Assembly (NCBI RefSeq): GCF_000182565.1
Contig: NW_015971555.1
Coordinates: 124,001-188,000, forward strand
Source of the DNA: Spizellomyces punctatus DAOM BR117
Taxonomy: Eukaryota > Chytridiomycota > Chytridiomycetes > Spizellomycetales > Spizellomycetaceae
Length of the DNA: 64,000 bases
Direction of reading: 5' to 3'
Shown here piece by piece: positions 1 through 12,300 of this stretch (position 1 is its first letter; the number at the start of each line of letters is the position of its first letter). Both the position numbers and the translations under genes were made by a program. Under the pieces are notes generated by a model that did not search any database, was not told the DNA's origin, and saw only the letters and a program-made list of their open reading frames with translations.

Positions 1-1791
1 CGTATTGATAGCATCCACCCAACGCTGAGCATCACCTTTCAAAGCCTGCATTACCATGAAAGCGTTGAGTAAATGCACCTGTTGTATAGTCTACGCTTAA
101 GCTTACCTCCAGGTAGTACGTTCGTTTCGGTGTATGGACGAAGAAATGTCGCGTCCCTTTCAGCTCCACTTTGAGCTTCTCTGACCATGGAATCTCACTC
201 TTTGCAATGAGCTTGCCTTCATCAAAAAATTGAAGTCGCGGTAAGTCTGTCAACACCAAGCCGCGCTTTTTGGAGAACAATCCTTTTCTCTATTTTTCCA
301 AAAAATGACTCTAGTGTTAACGGCAAAGTTGTGTCGCAGCGACAGATACTAGTATAACTTTACCTTGTAAACGGTACCATTCATAATGATGAGTTCGGTG
401 TGGGATATTATCCGTCTGATGGGCGACGAAGCTTGCTCCTCTAGTTTCTTTGACCGGTCCGGATTACCGGCAATCTCTGCTTCGGGAACAACCGGCATTT
501 CTTCGAATGGGTCTCGAATTGCAGCGTCAATATCTCCATGGAACTGCCCTGTTCCAGTTGCCAGCCCCTCCATATCGCTTGTTAAATCCTCCATATTGTG
601 ATGGGATGTAGCTGGTAAGAACGGTCTGAGATTTGGGGCGGGTTTTTCGTGAAGATTCTCCCAGTCAAAGCCATCGAAAAATGGATGCTTTTGGATCTCC
701 TCCAATGTCGGTCGTTTACATGGATCGAGAACAAGGATCCGACTGACCAGATCCCGTGCAGAATCTGGAAACCCGTCAGGAAAGGAGTACTCGAGCTTTA
801 TTATCTTTTGGAATGTCTGATACTCGTTGGCTCCTTTGAATGGTGGTTTCCCGGCCAAGAGGTGGTATAAAATGCATCCTATCGCCCATATGTCAGAGGC
901 CTTGGAAGCGGCGCGGTCATTCAGTAGCTCTGGAGAACAGTACTCTGCCGTCCCCACGAAAGAGTTTCGGGCAGAGGTCTCATCTCGTGCCTGCTCGGCA
1001 TCGTCGGTTTTCGTATCATTCAAGGGCTTCGCGGTCCCAAAATCTGTAATCTACAAGGTTACGATATGAGTCCGAGAGAGTTCATTAGGTCAGAGAAAAT
1101 TGGCTGTAGAAAGTTACCTTGACGTGCATCTTTTCGTCCAGTAATATATTCTTTCAGAAATCATATTAGGTCGATTGCGAGTCCTTGCGAACAGATGATT
1201 CCATACACGACTTACCTCCGGCTTCAAGTCCCGATGAATGACGTCCATGTTGTGCAGATACATTACACCCGTTATGATCTCCGCAATGTAAAACCTTGCC
1301 CCTTCCACCTCAAAAGAGCCCAGTTTTCTTATGTATCCCAGCAGATCGCCATCTTTGGCCAGCTCTAGCACAAAGTAGAGGGAATGCATGTCTTGAAATG
1401 TGTAGAACAGCTTGATAATGAAGGGATGGGACAGGCGGTTGAGAACATCTTTTTCAATGTTGACATACTTCACTTTCTTTTCTTTTATGATATGCCGCTT
1501 ATCCAAGACCTTCACAGCGAATTCGCGGCGGGTACCGCTTTCTTTAGCGTACAGAACGGTGGAATACGATCCTTCTCCTAGCACACGGCCAAAAACAAAG
1601 TCCTCAGGTGTCCGTTTCCTGGCAGGGTTGGATGTTGACCGCGCATGTGGTAGAGGGGAGGAGCTGCCTGCGTTGTCGCGCCTTGATGCAGGGGAACCTT
1701 CATTTCCTGATGTTGAGGAACGGTGGGTAATGTCCGTATCACTTTGACCAAGGTGCAACTGTGGAGCCTCGCGGTCTGAAACAGCTGCCAT
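1..1791 (-). CDS. PDK1-type AGC protein kinase (Pkh/Ksg1 family), 3' end cut by window edge
   Basis: Encodes a 3-phosphoinositide-dependent kinase-1 homologue, the master kinase that phosphorylates the activation loop of other AGC kinases. Five exons by my reading: 1216..1791, 1118..1150, 365..1050, 107..289 and 1..45, all in phase. Exon 1 carries the glycine loop (GEGSYS), the ATP lysine (FAVKV) and HRDLKPE. The next exon supplies NILLDEKMHVK and the third starts with ITDFGTAK, the PDK1-typical DFG variant, followed by GTAEYCSPELL. The last exons encode a C-terminal PH domain (FFVHTPKRTYYLE, then GDAQRWVDAIN), which budding yeast Pkh1/2 lack and fission yeast Ksg1 and animal PDK1 have. I chose the ATG at 1791; an in-frame ATG at 1866 is also possible. 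The stop lies beyond base 1. Confidence 0.93.
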
Positions 1792-1964
1792 GCGTCGATC
1801 TCTGAAAATGGAGAAGCTCCAGGTGCAACTATCTGCTAACGCGTTACAGGTCGTGCTTTTGACCATTATACGCGCCCCATTGATGGCAGTGAAATGCAAT
1901 TATACTCGTACGATACTCTTTATACTTGTGCTCATGATACTTTTTGAGAGGTAATTTTCATGCA

Positions 1965-2579
1965 TTATTCAATATGTTTTAGATATCCTGCTGTAATAAA
2001 TGGCTCTACATCTGTTCTTCGTAAATAATGCTGGCTATTCTTCACCAAGCGAACGGCTCCGTTTTCCGTCATGACTTCACCACAATCTTTCAAAACCCTC
2101 ACTTCTACAAACAAATCTCGTGGTGGAACTAACGCCGCTCCAAGGTCCACTTCCAAAAACTGCCCTCGGTATTCGCTCACCAATCCCGTATACCCTGTTA
2201 TAAAGTCAGCCTCACTTGAACTGAGATTACGTCGCAGATCTGCCGGCAGAGCTGCATTACTACTCCCGCTCCCTCCACCCAGCTCCCACAGCGTGTCCAA
2301 AATGCGGTCTACTCGATGCCGAGTATACGCAAGAAGGCAGCGTTTTGAACGTCGCAGGGCCAGGTGATGCATGGTGGCTGCCGCAGTGAGGCCTGTCACT
2401 TGTTCTGGCAACGCCTTTTCGCGTTGAGCAAGGATATCTCTTAAGGAGGCTTCAAGATGTCGCATTTCGAGGAGGACATTGCGGACGAGGTCGTCTCGGT
2501 ATGGGGAAAGGGAAGGTGTTTCGGCTGTGCGTTTGGCGTCCTTAACAAGTTTTAGAGCGTCGTCGCTGTATATAGACAT
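1965..2579 (-). CDS. PSF1: GINS complex subunit Psf1
   Basis: A single-exon protein of 204 residues, the usual size for Psf1. Psf1 is one of four GINS subunits; GINS joins Cdc45 and Mcm2-7 to form the replicative CMG helicase. The N-terminus has the helical A-domain start (ALKLVKDAKR), the centre has the basic helix seen in Psf1 (RSKRCLLAYTRHRVDRI), and the C-terminal B-domain ends in YLRRTDVEPFITAGYLKHI, very close to the human sequence. It lies in tandem behind the PDK1 homologue, about 175 bases from that gene's likely start, with no sign of shared regulation. No introns, in contrast to most neighbours. Confidence 0.96.
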   Translation of the reverse strand: MSIYSDDALKLVKDAKRTAETPSLSPYRDDLVRNVLLEMRHLEASLRDILAQREKALPEQVTGLTAAATMHHLALRRSKRCLLAYTRHRVDRILDTLWELGGGSGSSNAALPADLRRNLSSSEADFITGYTGLVSEYRGQFLEVDLGAALVPPRDLFVEVRVLKDCGEVMTENGAVRLVKNSQHYLRRTDVEPFITAGYLKHIE

Positions 2580-3355
2580 TTAAGAGAGGGGTGGCAAGTA
2601 AGGTTATAGCACGTTGTTGTTGGACGACGACAAGAATTCAGAATGCAGCTGTAGATCGTTTACTGTTCCCAGCTGTGAATGACCAAGTCAGCTGACTGAT
2701 GACTGTGCCAGCAAACCTGTCTTGCTTGCCTTGCTGGACTGAGTTGTTTCGGCAGATCGCTGGACGTGATTCAAGAAATTACAATCTTTTTCTTCCATCA
2801 GCGTATTCCCCTTTTATTGCTTTCATTTCCTGTTTATTCGTCTTTTCTCGATGCTACCGCTCTTCATTGAGTCCGAGTAGCCTCGAACGGAATCCTATAT
2901 TCTTTCGGTTTTTTTGTTAAGACTTGTCGACATTTGGACAACACCAACATATTTATCTCCCAGAATTTCAGTCCGAAAAAACTTCGGTTATTCGGCTACA
3001 TCCGACGCCAGATGGAGACTTCAGACCCGCGAGCACTGACTGAAAAAACGCCCACATTGCTGCACTGGCAAGCGAAGTTTCAACAACGGCCCTGCGTGAG
3101 AACCAGTGTTGCGTATATTCATCCTTTGAAAAAGGATCAGGAACGTTTATCAAAGTGTAGCTTTGAATCGGTACGTTCTCGATAGTCTCAACCGAGCGCA
3201 TAGATCTCACTTTGACCGTAACCCCACAGCTGTCCTGAGGCTCGATAGTTTCGAGCGGGGTAGAGCATAATCGGACAACATCCGTTTCGTTGTAAACGCG
3301 CAATTTGGAAAGAGTCTACGCATAGGGTGTCGCATATAGCACCGAGTCATCTATC
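2580..3355. other. Psf1-SMG1 divergent intergenic region
   Basis: Divergent promoter interval for Psf1 (minus) and SMG1 (plus). The first ~350 bases are AT-rich with pyrimidine runs and no convincing gene. The part nearest SMG1 holds a long minus-strand open frame that is listed separately as doubtful. Confidence 0.6.
2968..3303 (-). CDS. possible small protein or exon, unrecognised
   Basis: An open minus-strand frame of about 110 codons with protein-like composition. It includes NVPDPFSK, a stretch EYTQHWFSRR, and a short hydrophobic segment (ASAAMWAFFQSVLAG) that could span a membrane. It has no ATG at its upstream end: the first codon is TTG and an in-frame stop lies just before. If real it needs an upstream exon. 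A nearby ATG (MRRLFPNC..., about 3318) starts another frame with a mitochondrial-presequence look, and a splice from it could join this frame, but I could not make the phases fit. It lies about 50 bases from the SMG1 start codon. It could equally be noncoding. Confidence 0.25.
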   Translation of the reverse strand: MRVYNETDVVRLCSTPLETIEPQDSCGVTVKVRSMRSVETIENVPIQSYTLINVPDPFSKDEYTQHWFSRRAVVETSLASAAMWAFFQSVLAGLKSPSGVGCSRITEVFSD

Positions 3356-6300
3356 ATGAATTACACGCGATCGGGCGGCCGTGGCCGTGGGCGACATCCG
3401 AATATCCCGGCCTCAGGTATGCTCATTTCATCTGGCGTATGGGAATGATATGAATTCTTGGATATGATACAGGAATAAGTGCTTCAAGCCGCTCCAGGAT
3501 GCTACTGTCCAATATTCTGCGAAATGATGGAGACCATTCCTATGCAAATCGTATTACAACAGCTGAGCAGCTGTCGTCTCTTTTGGCGTCAACACAGATG
3601 CATTCAAGTGCCATCGATCAAAGGACGCTGTTAGATTTGATATATCTAGCGCAACAGGAATTTGAACAGGTTTTACAGGAGCAACGGTATGCTTTCTCGA
3701 TTTATGCCGAGATATCCGTTGATATTAAACGGGTTTGCACGTAGAGCCCCGGCGGTGTTCAGGCAAGCGTTTTGCCGTGCTGTTGCCACCCTTGGTCGCA
3801 CCCTCCGTGGAGACATGCCTGTGTTCTTGCATTGGATTTTTGGGCGATTATTATCGCCAAGCACGACGGAAACTACCAAAGACATGGACATGGACACAAA
3901 AAGCTGGCTGTTGTTTACCTTGCGCGAGGTACGAGGAAGGGACACAGCGCTTTACGAACAGGGTCAATGAAGCTAATTTGTCATTCGCAGTTTCTTGATC
4001 TACCAGCGAACGGTCCTTTACAGTCAACTGCGTGGGTTGATGAACACATGGGATATATTTCGACAGAGTTACAAACGTTCCTGGATGCTATGGAGTCTCC
4101 GATTTATCTGCCAAAGACGCTTGACGTGATTCAAATAATAGCTGAAAAGCACCCGGAAAGGTTTACCAATTCATTCAAGGTAAGGAGACCTTTTTCTGTT
4201 GACAGTACAAAGACTAAATAGTTGTCGCAACCAGGATGTTGTCGATCTCCTTGTAGGATGGAGCATAGACCCCAACATCCCAAAGAACAATGTTTCGCTG
4301 ATAGCAGGTGCAGCGCGCGTTTATAAAATGCCAACACACAAGCAGCGGTTTACTTATTACGAATATTCGTTCAGATACTTTCAAAAAGCTATGGCCGTTC
4401 TGGCTGCAGCATATTGATTTCAGCCTGGAGCTCGCACGACATTTGATATCCGACATAGAAGGATTGGTGCAAGTGCAATGTAACCCCAGAGCCACCCAAG
4501 TTCCACATCCTGATGTCGACACAGTAAAAGATCGATCCCATCGTCTACCTCAGAGCGCGATTACACTTATGAGGTACATAAATATGATAATCAACCGTAA
4601 ATATGCCTACTCTTACGCTTTGGACGGGCATCGTGCAGATGTTTTCACGCAGTGCTGTATGTGATCACCTTTGCAGGATTTCCTAGCTTAAACGCAGAAT
4701 GCCAGGCCCCGTTACCATTCCAGTCGAATCCATATGAAAGCTACTTGTTACTAGTGCAATGGTGCCTAGATCTCATAGTTGCTGTCGGGCGGAAATATGA
4801 AGATCGCGGATGGTTATCACAAGGTTTCTACACTTTAGTCTGAGGATCTCGGCCGCTAGTATTTATGCATTGTTTGGCCGACTTTAGGTTACGGTTTCAT
4901 TAAATTCCTGAGTCGAGCGCTTGGCAAACACTTTATGCCCTATCAGCAGACTGCTGTAGAGTGCTTAATACTCGATTGCAGACTATTGGTTGATGAGAAC
5001 AATGCGTGGGATAGTCCTCTTGTCAAACGAGCTGTCGACGACTGGATAGAGTCGGTAGATGAGGTACTTTGTATGAGACCTTCCGAATTTTTGCATATAC
5101 ATTTATTTACCCTGCGGTCGCGTTTCAGATTCTGGCTCTGTGGGAACCGCACATTTCAAGCAAGATAGTGCCAGCTTTCATGGTGCCGTCCATTTCGCCC
5201 TTGCTGAAAGATCTGCGCAAAGCATGTCACCGGGATCCATCATTTTTGCGGAAACTCCGCAATTGGAGCACCAGGATATTGCAGGCCCTTGAAGCCGAAT
5301 CGCAGGATGCCTCCCAGACCAATGATGACAAAGCCGGGAGTTTGGACGAAGTTGTTCTTGAAATGCACGACATTTTTCGGAGGTTGATATCTCTGAATGC
5401 GAAAGATCATGATGATGCTCAAGCGGAGAAAATGGATGTATCTAATGGGACGTTCATTCATGAATCTCTCAGTCATGTTCTTTTGGGATTAGAAAAGCAC
5501 CGGGCGACCAGCACATCTTACTGTGAATATGTGGGACCCTTGCTCAAGGAAGACGTGGATATGCTTATCGATCTACTACTTTGGGATTGTCGATTCCTTG
5601 CTGATGCAGTGCAATACACAGCTGGGGGGCTTGATGGCGCCGGTCTTTTAGTATTACTGTCTTCGATGATAGAAAATGTGGGTAGGGTTGCTGTCATCAA
5701 TAACAGAATCGGATTGGGTACCAAGATTAGAGGGACTCTGCTACTTTCTGGTTATGTGGTTGCCCGCAGGTATGTAGATGTGCAGTTCAGGTGTTTCGGA
5801 GGAATACAACTGAATCTTGTCGCCTGTCAGTCAATCTTTCTTCTCCATTGAAAGCAAAGACCACAATGTTGATGAAAAGAAGAATTCCCAGGAGCGTTCT
5901 CTGAGTTACTTCCAAATGCAGCTAAAGTGCATTTTGACGGTCGCTCAATTCCCTGATATTGACCATGATGAGAAGCTGATTACCATTTGCTGGTTCTACG
6001 AACTTATGGACAGCATATTGCACGGTACCAAATGTCTGGCTGCAAGTCACTTGCTGATCGAGGAGTGCGCGGGACTTGTGCAAGCTTGCGTGGAGGCGTT
6101 CCGATATCTGCTTGGTAGCGTACGATCCTATGACGATGGTTAATTCCTGATACACCAACACCAACTCATTTTGATGTTCTGTTTCCTCTGCCAGATGTGG
6201 AAGCCGACGGTGAAATCCGCGGAGAGTTTGCTCTGGTGTGGAAGTCTTGTATCCGATGGACTGATGTATTACGACATTTTGGCTTGCGTAGCGCAATTGA

Positions 6301-9300
6301 CAGGATTGTGGGGATTATATTCAATGCTGCGATAGCAAGGTACGGCATGGTCGTGCTCTGCAATACACCGTGGAATTGAAGTTACTAAGAGGTGCAATAC
6401 AGGGTGCATGATATTGATAAAGCGGTAGCAGAAAGACATTTTGTCGTCCTTGCCTCCATGCGTCCTATAAGTACATTGATGGCAAGCAGCAAGCGGCGTG
6501 ATTCACATCATGATCCATTTTTACTCACGAAGGTATAATTACAATGTTCCTTGTTTCTTGCAATTGCTAAATGTGATCTCTTTTAAGATGGAACTAATGT
6601 CGAAGCCTCCATCGGGTACTTTCCGATCAAAACATTTCCAATTGGTTGTCGCGCAATTAGGCATGGAAGCATATTTCCTGCAATCAGATGAGCCAGGTGC
6701 CCCACCAGCTCAGGAACTTGATCATACAGACTGGCTGGAACGATTATTTCATGTCTGCCAATGTGCGACAGGCATGGAGCGATCTGCTGCTCCGACATCT
6801 GGTATACATGAGTGTTCAATGGTTTCATCGCTTGAACCGCTTTTGAGGGACGGTTTCTTCCTATTAAGGTTCTCCTGATGTCGTCCGAATTGATACATGG
6901 GAAGATCCTCTCCTTTTTTGGGCGCTGTGGGAAAGTGCCCGTTACTGTGTGTTGTCGAGGTTGCGAACACCGCTTGGGTCTCCGGTGCAGGTTAGTGCCG
7001 CATCAGTTCCCTCCTTCCTTATTTTGTGCAGCTTTATTGAAATCCCTTGAAGACGTTCGCGAGTATCGAAAGAGTATTGAAAGATTCAGTTGCAAATTTC
7101 GGTCGCCAGGCAGTACGCCCTGGAGATACCAATGAGCACTTACCAGCAACGTACGTGTGCAAACGTTTAGCGTCTTCGTGTCTCGTGAACTCAGCGGTTT
7201 CCAGCTTGATTAAGGACGCTCAACGGCTCCGACATCTACTCATGCTTATTGATTTACTGGAGATTCAAATTCGCAATGCTGCAGAAGGGGCTTACCACGC
7301 CTCTCCTGCTTCAACGTTATTTTTTCATACAAACAAGCGCACATGCGACGAGTGGTTCATGAGGATTCGGAAACATTTAGTTGCTGGCGGAAAGCTTACA
7401 GGGTCGGCCGCGTTCACCATAAAACATGGCATGGAGGTGCGCAGAGCAAAGATATCCAGATGTCGTACGCTGAGGGGCTTATTCGTATGCGATTTTTTCT
7501 GGGGCAGTATCTTGCGGAGCGGTCGGCAAGCATTTTGCGACATGACAAAAACGATAAAGCTACCTTCGCCGCGGATATTGAGAGCGTCACTGTTGATATT
7601 TGTAAGATTGCAACGCTTCGTTATGTGCGCTGCAATTAAACTCAAGTGAAGAGTTTCTGGTGCTCAGGCGATGCGTTGGTCACTTACAAAGATGCCGATA
7701 CTGTGTATGGGATTGCTGCATGGTTAGAGAAGGTGATACCCCAACGTTCGGATGAGTTATCACCAAGTGACGGGCAGCCATGTAAGTTTAAGACAGTATC
7801 GGTCAAGGAAGTGTATCGTCACCGACAGTCTTCGTATACACCATTGCAGCTGTAAGGTTACTCAAAAAGTCCGACGTTCACAACAATGCGGGCGGTAGTT
7901 CCCCATTCTCTTTTACGTGGGCTCGAAGTGCTGCAGATATTGCTGAAGTGAGTGATAGCATGAGGCTTTTGGAAATTCATACGTAGCTGGAGCAAGGAAA
8001 TTACCCTTCAGGGTCGTTACGAAACTGCTCTTCCGGAACTCCGTAACAAGTTCCAGGCTTCTATCAAGGGGGGCAAGATATCTTTCACAAAGTCTTTCAG
8101 CAGCCTGGTTCAAAATGTAGGTCCTGAAACCTGCGAAATGGCCTTTCTGACACCTATTTACGCTCCGTTTTTATAGATTACGCGCTGCTACCTACAATTA
8201 CGTGACTGGGACGGTTTAGCTGAATGGAATGGCATGCTGAAAACAGTGAAACAAGATGCACTCCATAACAATGATACATCGCCGTTCGATCTTGACCATC
8301 ATCGAACAATCTTGTCCGCGTGGTCCGAACTCACAGACCCCTATCAAGATCTCAATTCTGATCGAGGATTGACTCTGGAGAATTCATTTGATATTGCCGG
8401 AATCCAACATGTAGGCCTTCCTGGTGCATATATGGCCAGAGCGGAAGGGCAGCTATGGAAGGCTCTCACCCTGATGAGAGCAGAGGATCTGCCTAGTGCC
8501 CAGGAGTATTTGGCTTCTGCCCTTGAGTTATTGAAACAGATTATAAAGTACCATCCGGAGACCTCGCCACACGATTTGACGTATTCACTTGTGCAAGTCC
8601 AACTCGCCAAATGGATTGAAAATATAAATCTGCCTGCCAAATCTGACTTAGCGGGGTTATTATCGGAATGCGACAATGACCGAGCGCTAGCTTCTCTGAG
8701 ATGCGCGGATTTGTCGACTTTGAATCTTTTGCACAACATTGTTACTGCTGTGCTGCAGACCAAATTGTCCGTCCTAGAAGGGGCACAGTTCGAGACAGCA
8801 AACGAAAACTTGCGCTTTTCTGTTGGCAGGTTAGCGCGAAAGAGTAAGAATTATGCTCTTGCTCGCAGAACGTCGAAGTCAGCGGACCACCTGGGCTTTT
8901 TTTCCCTTCAGGATCTTAAGAGTCGCTACGATTTTGCCAAATTGTTATATGCTGATGGAAAGGCGGTCGATGCGTTGCATGCGGTGTTGTCCACTTTGGA
9001 CAAGCTCGGCAGGCCCCGTGTGGATCAATTGCGGAATAACGGCCGTGCCGAGTCTGAGGAAGGCAGCTGTGCAGTGATGTACTCAAAGCACTTGCTGCTA
9101 TTATCAAAGTGGATCCAAGCATTCCAACTGAATACTTCAGAATGGCGCGCTGTCGAAGACGCCATCCGAAGCGCTGAAATTGCCAATGACGTTCGGGCTG
9201 CTGCTTCGGAAGAGAAATCACAGACGGCTTTCGTTGGCAGTATAGCCGAGCGCTGCCTTGTTACAGCGACGGCGCACACCCCGATGTATCCTAAAGCATG

Positions 9301-12300
9301 GTTGAACTACGGACATTTCTGCTATCATCAAGGCAGGAAAGCTCTTGAGGACATGACAGGAAAGCCATTCAAAGTACTGGAGTCATTCCCGCTCGAAATG
9401 AAATATATGTTTGAAGAACTAGCAAGGGCTTCTACGCCTCGCGAAGAGAATGTCAAGGTAACACTGATACTTCCTGTCTCCTCTTTGTCGATGTGGATTT
9501 AACCAAGTTCTCCATTGTGTAGGTTATTTTAGAAATTATTTCGCAGGAGCTCGTTAACAGCACAAAACAGAAACCTCGCGACGACCATCCGCCTTTGGAG
9601 GGAGTTCTACGTGCAACCTTCCCAGAGCTCGAGGTTGAGGCAATTGAAAAGATCGGATCCGCTATACGGGCTTTAAAGCATAGAGTGCTGGACCGCTTCT
9701 ACTCGGCAGCATCGGCTTATTTCAAATTCTTGGACGTTGCGAATGCGGCTCACGTTGCCTCGGTAAGTCTTGGGATATGAACTAGTCACAGGTCTATCTA
9801 ATTCTTGTGCTAACTATTCGCGTGCTCAGGACGCTGACAATACCACTGCCACTCTTCGCATTCTGCGATTATTTTTGAATATTGGGGCGTACTTCAAGGA
9901 GGACTTCACGCGCATGTTCGAAGCCACCCCTTTGGTACCCTGGGAAAGTGTTCTCCCGCAGCTTTATGCGCGCACCGACCATCCAGAGGCTTTTGTGCGA
10001 GATACCATTGCGGACTTGCTTTGTAAGATAGGAAAAACGTCCCCTCACCTGGTCGTTTATCATGCCGTCGTGGAGTCGTCAACGGAACAAGCCACATCGG
10101 CGGAGATTCATATGCCATGGTCCAAGCGTGTACTCCAAGTATTGAAACAAGGCGGCTCGGAAGGATTAGTAACAGAGGTCCAGCGCATGGTGAACGAACT
10201 CAAGAGGATGACTGTGCTATGGGAAGAAATGTGGCTCCACAAGTTGCGGCACCTGCATGTTGACGCAATAAAGCGACTGCAGCAGATCGAAAGAGAGGCA
10301 AATAGGGTTGGCGCAAGTGTGTCGCTGCCTGAAACGGAGAAGAACACCATCATTTTCGAGTACTATCAGACTATAACGAGACCATTAGTCACCGCTCTGG
10401 AAACCCTTCTGCGTACAACAACTTGCTCACCCTCCAGCACACCGCACGAATTCTGGTTTCAAGATACGTACGGGAAACGAATCAAAGATGCCCTATTGGC
10501 TCTACAAAGCCCGAAAGATCCGACAATGCCTAGAGCTGCTTGGACGGCTTTCGAAGAGGTACAGTTATCGTCCGGCTGCATTGGTAGCCATTTGACTGAC
10601 CGTAATTTTACAGATTCACGCTGATCTTTCTCGAGAATTGCAACGCAACCGGCAGCTCAAGCTATCGAACGTCAGCCCAGTCTTGGCAAGGTCCCGTGAT
10701 TCGATTATCCCTATGCCAGGCATGCCTGTGCACGACCGTTTAGTCACTATACGGAGGTTTAATCATGATCTTCACGTTCTACCAACAAAGACAAAACCAA
10801 AAAAGCTGGAATTGATGGGTTCCGACGGTGTGCGATACACTTACCTCTTCAAAGGCTTGGAAGACCTCCATTTAGACGAGCGAATCCAGCAACTTTTGCG
10901 AACAGTCAACCAATTTCTCACGCGAGACAAATCTTCCGCACATCGTGGGTTGCATGCTCGGACATATCCCGTCATTCCCTTCGGACAACGGTTTGGCATG
11001 ATTAAATGGGTCGATGATGTCATCCCACTGTTTAGTTTGTATAAGCGTTGGCAGCACCGCGAGTACACGGCGAAAATGCTGCAAAGAAAAGAGGGGGATC
11101 CACCACCCCCAAAACCTCACGAACAATATTATGCGAAGATAAGAGCCGGCCTGCAGCGTCACGGGTTGTCAAAAAAGGCGGCACGCCGAAACTGGCCATT
11201 AGATGTTATGCGCGAAGCATTTCAAGAATTGAAGAAGGAGACGCCCACCAATTTACTAGCCAGGGAACTCTCCGGATCATCTGCCACCCCTGCGGATTGG
11301 TGGCGAAAAACCAAGTCTTTTGTGCGATCAGTTGCCGTTATGTCTGTTATCGGCTACGTTATTGGCCTCGGAGATCGTCATCTTGATAACATACTACTAG
11401 ATCCCGTCACTGGGGAAGTCATTCACATTGATTACAATGTTTGCTTTGAAAATGGACGCAAATTACGGGTGCCTGAGACGGTACCGTTCAGGTTAACTCA
11501 GAATATCTTAGGAGCATTTGGTGTCACGGGGGTGGATGGAGTATTCAAGATTGCTTGCGAAAACACAATGCGCGTCATGCGTGAGAACCATAAAACGCTA
11601 TTAACGTTACTTGAAGCCTTTGTGTATGATCCGTTGGTGGACTGGACGAAGGATCAAGCTGGCGTCTTAAGTAAGCAAACACTTGAGGTGAACGTAAACA
11701 TCGGTCTTCTCTGTTCTCGGATTGGTAAGTGCAGCCATTGGTGGGAGGGCGCTATGTTTATGTTGCTCATACGTCAGGTCCCGTGTAGCGGAGAAAAGAG
11801 AACCAGTCGGCAAATATGTGCATGCGCTTCTCTCCACTTGTGGTAGTAATGTTGACGACCAGGCGTCTAAAGGGATCCAAGAATCCATTGCCATGCTGGC
11901 CATCACAGACGGTCGCAGCGGGCAAGCGAAAAAAATGACACATGTCAGCGATCAAGACAAAGAGGCTTCCTTACGCGATGCGTTGCAAAAGCGCTATGTC
12001 GACTGCGAGACCTGGATCGCCCGACACTCCGCGGCCTTGCTCACATTGAAGGTGAGGCTTCGTAAATCAACATAGGAAGAGGTTCTGTGCAATTCTCAAT
12101 CAAATCCAATTATTTCAGGGACCTTACCTGCAGAGATGTGCTGCGGATGTTCTGAATGTCGACCCTGTCAATGTTTTTCCTCCATTTGCCCCTACAACCT
12201 ACGCATTGGGCGCGAATGAAGGCCATATAATGCGCTGCGTGGAAGTTGACCAGGAGATATTCCGCGTAACTACTGAACGGGCTGCCTGTTATCAAGTCAT

